Shown in pieces: positions 7,526 through 14,725 of a DNA stretch of 40,533 bases (position 1 is its first letter; the number at the start of each line of letters is the position of its first letter). The stretch comes from JAXIHJ01 sp034189755 (GTDB lineage Bacteria > Planctomycetota > Phycisphaerae > SM23-33), in NCBI GenBank assembly GCA_034189755.1, contig JAXIHJ010000104.1, forward strand, positions 1 to 40,533. Reading direction: 5' to 3'. The position numbers and the translations under genes were made by a program. A model generated the notes under the pieces. It saw only the letters and a program-made list of their open reading frames with translations, did not search any database and had not been told where the DNA came from.

Positions 7526-8197
7526 CTAATCGTCCGGCGAGCCGACGGCTACATACGAGCCGATCAGGGGTGCGAAACCGATTCGCACCATGTCGATTAG
7601 CTTCAGGCCCGCAGCCCGGAAGGCATCCTCGATTTGGCGGCGGCCATAGAAGTAAACGTTGCAGCGCTTCGTTTTCAGCCACAGACGCCGCGCAGGGTTC
7701 AGCAGCATACATCGCCTCGGAAAGCTAGCAACGATGCGCCGGCGAGAAAGGCTGTTCATCTTCCGGAGCATCGCCTCGGGCTGATCCACGTAGTCCATCA
7801 ACCCGATTGCGACGACCGCATCGAACGACTCATCGGTTTCGAACGCCTCCGCCGAAGCGCATGTGAAGCGGCAGTTTTGTCCCTGCCCGGCCCGCTCGGC
7901 CAGGTCCGCAGCCAGGTGTACCATCTCGTCCGACAGGTCGATGCCCGTTACGTGTTGAACCCCGGCCTGGGCGAGTGCAACGGCGACGCGGCCGGACCCG
8001 CAGCCGATTTCAAGGGCGCTTTCGGCCTGCCCGACACCCCGCAGACATGCCTCGACGCGCTGGGCCAGCTCGCGCCGGCGAAACAGGACGTCCACAATGC
8101 GCTGGACGGGTTTGCGTTGTCGGCCTTTTTCATAGATGGCGTCGAACCGCGCCGCGTCGCGCGTAAAGTAGTCGCGAACCTGATGTTGGTTTTTCAT
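7526..8197 (-). CDS. class I SAM-dependent methyltransferase
   Basis: This 223-residue protein has the methyltransferase motif I LEIGCGSGRVAVAL at about 65, the acidic strand end VTGIDLSDEMV that binds the SAM ribose, and the following AIGLMDYVDQPEAML typical of UbiG/BchM-like Rossmann methyltransferases. The substrate is unknown. The start ATG at 8197 overlaps the stop of the upstream deacetylase gene (ATGA) and is preceded by AGGAAG, so the two are translationally coupled. That coupling suggests action on the same product, possibly a polysaccharide or its lipid carrier. A longer frame (nine codons more) lies entirely inside the deacetylase gene and is less likely. Confidence 0.85.
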   Translation of the reverse strand: MKNQHQVRDYFTRDAARFDAIYEKGRQRKPVQRIVDVLFRRRELAQRVEACLRGVGQAESALEIGCGSGRVAVALAQAGVQHVTGIDLSDEMVHLAADLAERAGQGQNCRFTCASAEAFETDESFDAVVAIGLMDYVDQPEAMLRKMNSLSRRRIVASFPRRCMLLNPARRLWLKTKRCNVYFYGRRQIEDAFRAAGLKLIDMVRIGFAPLIGSYVAVGSPDD

Positions 8198-9069
8198 GTA
8201 AGCGCTTCCTGGAACGTAGTCCACCGGCGCGTCCGGAGCAGGCGGTCGAACCGCTTCAACGCCCGGTGGCGATTATAAGTGCCAATCCACTTCATCAATC
8301 GGCCTTGCTCGGCGAGCATCGGATGTTTCGCTCCGAGGTCCCACAGATTGTACCGGGCATCGTCGAATTCCCAGGGATGAATGTAGATAACAGGCGGGCA
8401 GCCGTAACGCCGCTCGTACCGCCGCAGGAAATAGCGGTTCAGCCAGAGTGGAAACAGCCGCAGGTAGAATCCGCCGCCGATGAGTATGCGGAACTTGCCC
8501 AGCTTGTAGACAGGCAGCGGAAACTCGACCAGGCCGTTCTTCAGGCGGTGCGGCCCGAACGGCGCATCGGCGACGCCGCCGTAGAAAAAGTTCTTCAGCG
8601 GCGCTATGCTCGAATCGTAGACGAAACCCTCATCGGCCAGGACGTCGAACGCCCAGCCGGTCTCGCCGGACATCGAGAACGAAGGCGCTCGGTAGCCCAG
8701 CGGCCGAACGCCCGTAGCCGACATGATGCGGTTGCGGCTGCGGACAACGTCGCGGCGAAACTCCTCCGGCGTCATCTTGTGGACGCGTTTGTGCGACCAG
8801 CCGTGGCAGGCGATTTCGTGGCCTGCCTCCACAATTCGCCCCAGCAGCGGCTCGACGTTATCTATGATGCTCGCCAGGACAAAAAAGGTTGCTCGCACAC
8901 CGTGGGTCTCCAGCAGGTCCAGCAGATGCGGCAGCGTCTCGTGCGCCCGCTTTGGAATGTTCTGTTCGGCGACAAGCTCCTCGGCGTAGGGCACGTAGTT
9001 GTAGTACTCCTCCAGGTCGATGGAAAGGATGGCCGGCGAAGGCGGCAGGTCGAGCTTCTCAGCCACCAT
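8194..9069 (-). CDS. polysaccharide deacetylase, XrtA/PEP-CTERM-associated subfamily (DUF3473)
   Basis: This NodB-fold enzyme begins its domain at AILSIDLEEYYNYVPY (motif 1 aspartate), continues with EIACHGWSHKRVHKM (the metal-binding HxxxH motif), and GYRAPSFSMS, and ends in a DUF3473-type region with GGGFYLRLFPLWLNRYFLRR and IYIHPWEFDD. This arrangement is that of the deacetylase found in exopolysaccharide loci linked to exosortase XrtA (TIGR03006-like). It should remove N-acetyl groups from an exported polysaccharide or a lipid-linked precursor. ATG at 9069 puts about 15 residues before motif 1, the usual family spacing; the open frame continues upstream to 9225 with no family-like sequence. 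No clear ribosome site supports either start. No exosortase or PEP-CTERM protein is visible in this window. Confidence 0.85.
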   Translation of the reverse strand: MVAEKLDLPPSPAILSIDLEEYYNYVPYAEELVAEQNIPKRAHETLPHLLDLLETHGVRATFFVLASIIDNVEPLLGRIVEAGHEIACHGWSHKRVHKMTPEEFRRDVVRSRNRIMSATGVRPLGYRAPSFSMSGETGWAFDVLADEGFVYDSSIAPLKNFFYGGVADAPFGPHRLKNGLVEFPLPVYKLGKFRILIGGGFYLRLFPLWLNRYFLRRYERRYGCPPVIYIHPWEFDDARYNLWDLGAKHPMLAEQGRLMKWIGTYNRHRALKRFDRLLRTRRWTTFQEALT

Positions 9070-9261
9070 GTTACGATAAGCCGAAACTGTCTTAGGTTGC
9101 GTCACGGCCGATTCGTCCTGCTTGCAGTGTTCTGCCCCCGCGCAGCAGACGATACCGAAATCTGCGGACAAATGCGAGGGTCCCTTTGGCGTCGGGGGCA
9201 GAAAGTACTTGCCACCATCCACCACTTGAGTCGATACTAATACCGTTTCACCGACTTAATT

Positions 9262-10179
9262 ATGGATCGGGCGGAGAATTTTGGCGTGGCAAGAATACCC
9301 CGGAAGTCATGGTTGATATGCCTGGTGGTTGTGGTGTCATTAGCGACGTGTCTCGCCGATGACGAGACTTCCATGCACGGTTCGCCCCCTCGCATCGAGG
9401 CCATTACCAGGCCCAGTGAGGACGTAACGCTTTCATTTGTCAGGCCGGGTCAAATTGCCAAGGTGTTTGTCAAGGAGGGCGATCCCGTCAAAGTCGGCCA
9501 GGTGCTTCTCCAGCAGGATGACGCCGTGGAGCGGGCCGAACTGGAGCAGCTTAAGCTTCAGGCGGAGAATCTCACCCGCGTTCAGGCGTCCGAGGCCCAA
9601 CTCAAACAGAAGAAGGTGGACCTCAAGAAACTGGAGTGGGCCGAGAAGCGGGGCGCCGCAACGGAGCTGGAAGTCGAGCACGCCCGCTTGGACGTGTTGA
9701 TTTCCGAGCTGACGCTGGAATTGACGCGATTTCAGCAGGATCAGGACCGGCGCAAATACATTCAGGCGAAACTCACGATTGACCGCATGTCCCTGAACAG
9801 CCCGATTGCAGGTGTGGTGGAGCAGATTGCCATCGAGCCGGGCGAAGCGGTGGATGCATGGGTGCAGGTAATTCGTGTTGTGAAGATTGATCCGTTATGG
9901 ATAGATGTTCCCGTTCCGCGGACCTTGGCCATGAAGCTGCGGCGTGGCGGTGCAGCGCGGGTCGAGTTAGGCCCGGCCGGCGCCGTGGTTGTGGGCAAGA
10001 TCATTCACATTGCCGCAGTGGCCGATGCGGCCAGTAATACACTGACCGTTCGTGTGGAGATGCCGAATCCCACACGCAGGCCGGGAGGAGAGCACGTTAA
10101 GATATACTTTCCGCGGCACGTAGCCGGCGGGAAAAGTCACGCGATTGCATCACCATCGGCCTCTGAAAAGAGCAAATAG
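9262..10179 (+). CDS. HlyD/RND-type periplasmic adaptor (membrane fusion protein)
   Basis: This 305-residue protein carries an N-terminal signal/anchor (WLICLVVVVSLATCLA, about 17-32). It follows the adaptor plan: first half of a lipoyl-like barrel (FVRPGQIAKVFVKEGDPVKVGQVLL, 59-83), a helical hairpin (about 90-165, rich in Glu, Leu and Lys), the second barrel half (LNSPIAGVVEQIAIEPGEAV), then a beta-barrel region (about 205-285). Such proteins bridge an inner-membrane transporter to outer layers. The hairpin is short, so reach to an outer-membrane channel may be limited. It is the first gene of a six-gene plus-strand series; the next gene starts 24 bases later. No transporter pump is encoded beside it; instead a SecA-like ATPase and an M50 protease are. 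Confidence 0.85.
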   Translation: MDRAENFGVARIPRKSWLICLVVVVSLATCLADDETSMHGSPPRIEAITRPSEDVTLSFVRPGQIAKVFVKEGDPVKVGQVLLQQDDAVERAELEQLKLQAENLTRVQASEAQLKQKKVDLKKLEWAEKRGAATELEVEHARLDVLISELTLELTRFQQDQDRRKYIQAKLTIDRMSLNSPIAGVVEQIAIEPGEAVDAWVQVIRVVKIDPLWIDVPVPRTLAMKLRRGGAARVELGPAGAVVVGKIIHIAAVADAASNTLTVRVEMPNPTRRPGGEHVKIYFPRHVAGGKSHAIASPSASEKSK

Positions 10180-10203
10180 GCCCCAAAAGGACAAGGAGTC
10201 ATT

Positions 10204-10575
10204 ATGGCTGAGAAGAAGAAGCCTTCGACCGACGAAGGAACCAATGTGGAAGATCAGGCACGCGAGCAGACCGGGCAGCAGCAGGTCCGTCTCCGTATCG
10301 ATGAGCGGAACATGAGCAGCTGTTATGCCAATGCCTTTCGCACCAACGGCACGGCCGAGGAGGTCATGCTGGACTTTGGCGTTAATCTGGTCAATCCGGC
10401 ATCGCAGCAGCAGGATAAGCCGGAAATTATTTTCCAGGTCAATCAGCGCGTCATCTTGAACTATTACTCGGCCAAGCGGATGGCGATTACACTCAGCCAG
10501 TTGATTCGCCGTCATGAAGAAGCGTTCGGCGAGCTGGAGATGGACGTTAACAAACGCCGCAAGAGCGGCAAGTAA
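10204..10575 (+). CDS. DUF3467 domain protein
   Basis: This 123-residue soluble protein matches DUF3467: the core runs from VRLRIDERNMSSCYANAF through TAEEVMLDFGVNLVNP to the helix AKRMAITLSQLIRRHEEAFG. The N-terminal 30 residues are charged and probably disordered; the C-terminus is basic (NKRRKSGK). There is no signal peptide or membrane segment, so it should be cytoplasmic. The function of DUF3467 is not established. A ribosome site (AAGGAG) sits just upstream of ATG, and the gene lies 24 bases after the adaptor gene and 33 before the GAF-HlyD gene, indicating cotranscription with the export cluster. Confidence 0.85.
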   Translation: MAEKKKPSTDEGTNVEDQAREQTGQQQVRLRIDERNMSSCYANAFRTNGTAEEVMLDFGVNLVNPASQQQDKPEIIFQVNQRVILNYYSAKRMAITLSQLIRRHEEAFGELEMDVNKRRKSGK

Positions 10576-10608
10576 GTTCTACGCTACTCGAAACGGAAGC
10601 AGGCATCC

Positions 10609-12537
10609 ATGTCGACGAAGCCAACGCAGGTTTCTCGGCAGAGGCAGGGCGGCGAATCGCCCACAACAGGTGAGATTGTTGACCGCCTCAGCCGGTTTGA
10701 CGGCCCGCCGGAGCAGTTTCTGGCCACGCTGCTGGCGGTGCAGTGTTATATCTCCGCCGCAGAGGGCGGAACTATTTTGCGGGTCAGCCCCGAGGGGCAG
10801 GTGGAAGTGCTGGCTGTTTACCCCGCCTTGCCCGAGGCGGCGACTGCGCCGGTGTGGCTGGCGCAATCGGTCGAATCGGCCGGGCAGGTTATCCAGGCGG
10901 GCCAGACGAACATCAAGCCGCTCCACAGCGAAGAATCACTCTACGGCGAGCCGGCTCATCATCATCTCGTGATGGTGCCGTTGCGTGGCGGCAGCGGCAT
11001 CCGCGGCCTGGCTGTCTTTATGATTGAAACGCGAGATCAGACCGTTCTTGCCGCCAGCCGGGAACGACTGGAACTTTCGACCAGCCTGCTAAGCCTCTAT
11101 GAGATGCGCCTGACGCTGCAACGCAGGAAGATAGACCTCGAACGGCTGCGAGTGGCGTTGGAAACCCTGTCGGCGGTCAACGAGCAGGATCGCTTCACCG
11201 GTGCGGGCATGGCCCTGTGCAACGAGCTGGCCAGCCGGTTCCAGTGCGACCGGCTAAGCCTCGGCATGTTGAAGGGGCGATACGTCCAGCTAAAGGCGCT
11301 CAGTCATACCGAGAAGTTCAGCCGCAAAATGAAGCTCGTCCAGGACATCGAGGCCGCAATGGAAGAATGTCTCGACCAGGACCTTGAAATCCTTCATCCC
11401 TCGGCTGACGAGGCCCCGTACGTCGCTCGGGCCACCAAAACTCTTGCCACACGCCACGGCCCGGCGACGGTTGTTTCGTTGCCGCTTCGCAAGGGTGGTG
11501 AGCCGATAGGCGTGCTGACGGCGGAGCGCCCGGTGGACCGCCCGTTCAGCCTCGATGAGATCGAGACGCTGCGACTGACCGCGGACCTGAGCACGGCCTG
11601 GCTGGCGAACCTTTTTGAACACGACCGGTGGTTCGGCGCCAGGTTGGCCGGTGCAGCCGGCAAGGGCCTTTCCGTCCTGCTGGGTTCCAAGCACACGTGG
11701 GCCAAGGTCGCAGCCGTTGCCGTCATCGTAGTAGTGTCGTTCCTGGTGTTTGCCAGGGGCGATTACAAGGCCGAGGCGACGTTTGTTGTCCAGGCGGTCC
11801 AGCGGCGGGTCGTTACGGCGCCTTTCGACGGCTATCTCGCCGATGTTTCGGTTGAACCCGGCGAGGTGGTCAAGGCAGGCCAGGAACTGGCCAGGCTGAG
11901 CACGAAGGACCTGCAATTGGAGCTGGACAGCCTAAAGGCCGAACGCGAAGTGTATCTCAAACAGGCTGATACCGCCATGGCCGCCGCCATACTTGATGAG
12001 CAAAAGAGGGCCGAGGGGCAGATCGCCAGGGCACAGGCGGCAAAAGTAGCCGCGCAGATCGAACTGCTGGAGTACCGCAAGCAGCAGGCAACGCTAATGG
12101 CGGCTATCGACGGACGAATTATCGGCGGAGACCTGTCCCGCCAGATCGACACCAAGATTGCCACCGGCGACATGCTGTTCGAAGTGGCGCCGATCGAAAA
12201 CCTTCGTGCGGAGCTGTCCATGCCGGAGGACCAGATCGCCGACGTGGTGGCCGCCATGGACGAGGCCCGAAAGCACGGGCGGGATATCCGCGGCGAACTG
12301 GCCACAGCCGGTGAGCCAGGCCAGCGAATCGAGTTCATCGTCGAGCGGATCAATCCCGTAGCCGAGGTGGTGGACCAGCAGAATGTCTTCAAGGTGCGTG
12401 TCCGCCTGGCGGGGCGGACCGGGCGTATGCTGCCGGGCATGGAAGGCAAGGCGAAGATTCACATCGGCAGGGCCAGTTACGCCTGGCTGTGGACTCGCCG
12501 ACTGGTCAACTGGTTGCGGATGAAGCTCTGGCTCTGA
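10609..12537 (+). CDS. GAF-GAF-TM-HlyD fusion: membrane adaptor with cytoplasmic sensor
   Basis: This 642-residue protein joins two parts rarely combined. Residues about 20-165 and 190-335 look like two GAF domains (for example VMVPLRGGSGIRGLAVFMIE and VVSLPLRKGGEPIGVLTAERP), which usually bind small ligands or act as scaffolds. A single transmembrane helix follows (364-382, WAKVAAVAVIVVVSFLVFA). After it comes a HlyD-type adaptor: barrel-sandwich half RRVVTAPFDGYLADVSVEPGEVVKAGQ (399-425, named here in two parts: RRVVTAPFDGYLADVS and VEPGEVVKAGQ), a coiled-coil hairpin (about 432-500), the second half DGRIIGGDLS, and a beta-barrel (to about 620). The implied topology is sensor inside, adaptor outside. 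It follows DUF3467 by 33 bases and precedes the M50 gene by 15. Role inferred: a regulated scaffold of an envelope export complex. Confidence 0.82.
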   Translation: MSTKPTQVSRQRQGGESPTTGEIVDRLSRFDGPPEQFLATLLAVQCYISAAEGGTILRVSPEGQVEVLAVYPALPEAATAPVWLAQSVESAGQVIQAGQTNIKPLHSEESLYGEPAHHHLVMVPLRGGSGIRGLAVFMIETRDQTVLAASRERLELSTSLLSLYEMRLTLQRRKIDLERLRVALETLSAVNEQDRFTGAGMALCNELASRFQCDRLSLGMLKGRYVQLKALSHTEKFSRKMKLVQDIEAAMEECLDQDLEILHPSADEAPYVARATKTLATRHGPATVVSLPLRKGGEPIGVLTAERPVDRPFSLDEIETLRLTADLSTAWLANLFEHDRWFGARLAGAAGKGLSVLLGSKHTWAKVAAVAVIVVVSFLVFARGDYKAEATFVVQAVQRRVVTAPFDGYLADVSVEPGEVVKAGQELARLSTKDLQLELDSLKAEREVYLKQADTAMAAAILDEQKRAEGQIARAQAAKVAAQIELLEYRKQQATLMAAIDGRIIGGDLSRQIDTKIATGDMLFEVAPIENLRAELSMPEDQIADVVAAMDEARKHGRDIRGELATAGEPGQRIEFIVERINPVAEVVDQQNVFKVRVRLAGRTGRMLPGMEGKAKIHIGRASYAWLWTRRLVNWLRMKLWL

Positions 12538-12552
12538 TATAGAAGGTGTTTC

Positions 12553-14724
12553 ATGCCAGTGGACCGGCCCACATTCAGCGAATCATGGTACCGCGTTGTG
12601 GACTTGCGGCCGCGGCTGCGGTCGACGGTTCAGGTGCACCGCCAGCACTTTCGCGGGCACATGTGGCACGTTCTGCAAGACCCTTCGTCAAATCAATTCT
12701 TCCGCCTGAACGATGCGGCTTACTACTTCGTAGCCATGCTGGACGGCCGGAGGACCGTCGGCGAGGTTTGGCGAATCTGCAATGAGCAGCTCGGCGACAG
12801 CGCGCCGACGCAGGGCGAGGCTATCCAGTTGCTGGGCCAGCTCTATAGCTCAAACCTGCTCCAGGCGGAGCTGCCCCCCGACGCCGAAGGCCTGTTTCAC
12901 CGGTATCGCAAGCGTGTAACCCGGGAGGTGCAGGGTTATCTGATGAATCTGTTGTTCATACGGGTTCCGCTGATTGATCCGGACAACTTTCTGAACCGCT
13001 GGGTGGGGGTATTCGGCAAGTTGTTTACGAAAGTTAGCCTGCTGTTGTGGGTGGTGCTGATGGGGGTGGGTTTGTATTTTGTAATCGGCCGGGCCGGCGA
13101 GCTGTTTGATGGGGCAGCGGGCATTCTCGACCGGGAGAATCTGCCGCTTTTGTACCTGAGCTTCGTGATTATCAAGATTTTCCATGAGTTCGGGCACGCA
13201 TTTGCCTGTAAGGCGTTTGGCCGGGCCAGCGGCACCGGGGGCGAGGTCCACGTAATGGGCGTAATGTTCCTGGTCTTCACGCCCCTGCCGTATGTGGACG
13301 CCTCCAGCGCGTGGGCGTTTCGCCGGAAGTGGCACCGCGCCGTGGTGGGCGCAGCCGGCATGTTCGTGGAGTTGGCCGTCGCAGCCGTCGCGGCAATTAT
13401 CTGGGCAAACACCGCCCCCGGAACGCTGCGGGCCGTCTGCTACAACGTGATGTTCATCGCCTCGGTCTCATCGCTGATCTTCAACGGCAACCCTCTGCTT
13501 CGCTTTGACGGCTACTACATACTTTCGGACGTGCTGGAGATTCCGAATCTCTCTCAGCGGTCCAAGCAGTACATCTATTACCTCGTCAAGCGCTACGTCT
13601 ACGGAGTGCGCAGGTCTCATAATCCGGCCAACACCGGCGGCGAGAAGAGATGGTTCGTTTTTTACGGCATCGCCTCGACACTGTATCGCGTGTTCGTCTG
13701 TATTCGGATATTGCTGTTTATTGCGGACAAGTTGTTCATTGTGGGGGCTGTACTGGCTGTAGCAGCCGTCGTGGCCTGGGTGTTCGTGCCGCTGGGCAAG
13801 TTCCTGCATTATCTGTTCACCAGCGGGGAGTTGATGCGGGTTCGGGTACGAGCGGTGGGCTCGACACTCGGGGTGCTGTTGGCAATTGTAATTGGTGTCG
13901 GGCTGATTCCCGCGCCCGACCGCGGGCGGATCGAAGGCGTCGTCGAGCCGGTCCGTCTGGCAATCATGCATGCCCAGAGCGACGGCTTTATTCAGGACAA
14001 CTTCCTGCCATCCGGCAGCAGTGTCAGGCCCGACCGCGACATTCTCGTCCGCGCCGAGAACCCCCAGCTCCAGGCCATGCTGAAACAGGTGCGAGCTGAA
14101 CGGGACATCTACCTGACCCAGCGCCGGCTGGCGATGGTGCACCAGCAGGCCGCCGTAGGAGCCTTGACCGAAAAGATCAAGGCCCTGGACAATCGCATCT
14201 CGCGGACACGGCGCATGGTGGACGACCTGTCGCTTAGGCCTCGTATCGAGGGGCAGTGGATTGCCCCGGAAATCGACCGGACCGTGGGATTATACATCCG
14301 TCGCGGTGAAAGGATCGGCATCGTGGCCAGTCCGGACGACGTTTTTGTTCGTGCGATTGCCGACCAGGAAGTCTCTATAAACGAGATTGATTTCAGCCGC
14401 GTGGAGATACGGGTCAAGGGTCGGCCTGACCTCCAATGCACCGGAAGAATCCTGAACATTCTGCCGGTAGGCCAGCAGCGCCTGCCGTCGGCTGCACTGG
14501 GCTACGCCGCGGGCGGATCGATCCAGACCGACCCTCAGGACAGGCAGGGCACCAGGGCCGCTGAGCGAGTCTTCGAGGTCCGCATCGCTCCGGACGAAGA
14601 CCGCGATATCCGACTGCTGAGCGGCCAGCGGGTCATCGTGCGGTTTGAGACGCCTCGCAAACCGCTGGCGCTTCAGTGGTTGCGATCGCTCCGGCAACTG
14701 ATCCTCAGGAGGTTCCACATCTGA
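12553..14724 (+). CDS. membrane M50 (site-2 type) metalloprotease with PqqD-like N-terminus and adaptor-like C-terminus
   Basis: This 723-residue protein has three parts. Residues about 29-106 resemble PqqD-like peptide-binding domains (DPSSNQFFRLNDAAYYFV, then LDGRRTVGEVW). A multi-helix membrane core (about 150-450) bears the M50 zinc motif HEFGH at 211-215 and the partner motif NPLLRFDGYYILSD at 312-325, where Asp319 would be the third ligand. The C-terminal 250 residues resemble an HlyD-type adaptor: VVEPVRLAIMHAQSDGFIQ, a helical hairpin (about 505-560), and a barrel. COG1994-type proteins with this plan occur in peptide maturation and export loci. The active-site residues are intact, so proteolysis within or near the membrane is expected. 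It abuts the SecA-like gene (one-base gap), implying coupled synthesis. The substrate is unknown; the giant protein downstream is the obvious candidate. Confidence 0.85.
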   Translation: MPVDRPTFSESWYRVVDLRPRLRSTVQVHRQHFRGHMWHVLQDPSSNQFFRLNDAAYYFVAMLDGRRTVGEVWRICNEQLGDSAPTQGEAIQLLGQLYSSNLLQAELPPDAEGLFHRYRKRVTREVQGYLMNLLFIRVPLIDPDNFLNRWVGVFGKLFTKVSLLLWVVLMGVGLYFVIGRAGELFDGAAGILDRENLPLLYLSFVIIKIFHEFGHAFACKAFGRASGTGGEVHVMGVMFLVFTPLPYVDASSAWAFRRKWHRAVVGAAGMFVELAVAAVAAIIWANTAPGTLRAVCYNVMFIASVSSLIFNGNPLLRFDGYYILSDVLEIPNLSQRSKQYIYYLVKRYVYGVRRSHNPANTGGEKRWFVFYGIASTLYRVFVCIRILLFIADKLFIVGAVLAVAAVVAWVFVPLGKFLHYLFTSGELMRVRVRAVGSTLGVLLAIVIGVGLIPAPDRGRIEGVVEPVRLAIMHAQSDGFIQDNFLPSGSSVRPDRDILVRAENPQLQAMLKQVRAERDIYLTQRRLAMVHQQAAVGALTEKIKALDNRISRTRRMVDDLSLRPRIEGQWIAPEIDRTVGLYIRRGERIGIVASPDDVFVRAIADQEVSINEIDFSRVEIRVKGRPDLQCTGRILNILPVGQQRLPSAALGYAAGGSIQTDPQDRQGTRAAERVFEVRIAPDEDRDIRLLSGQRVIVRFETPRKPLALQWLRSLRQLILRRFHI

Positions 14725-14725
14725 C

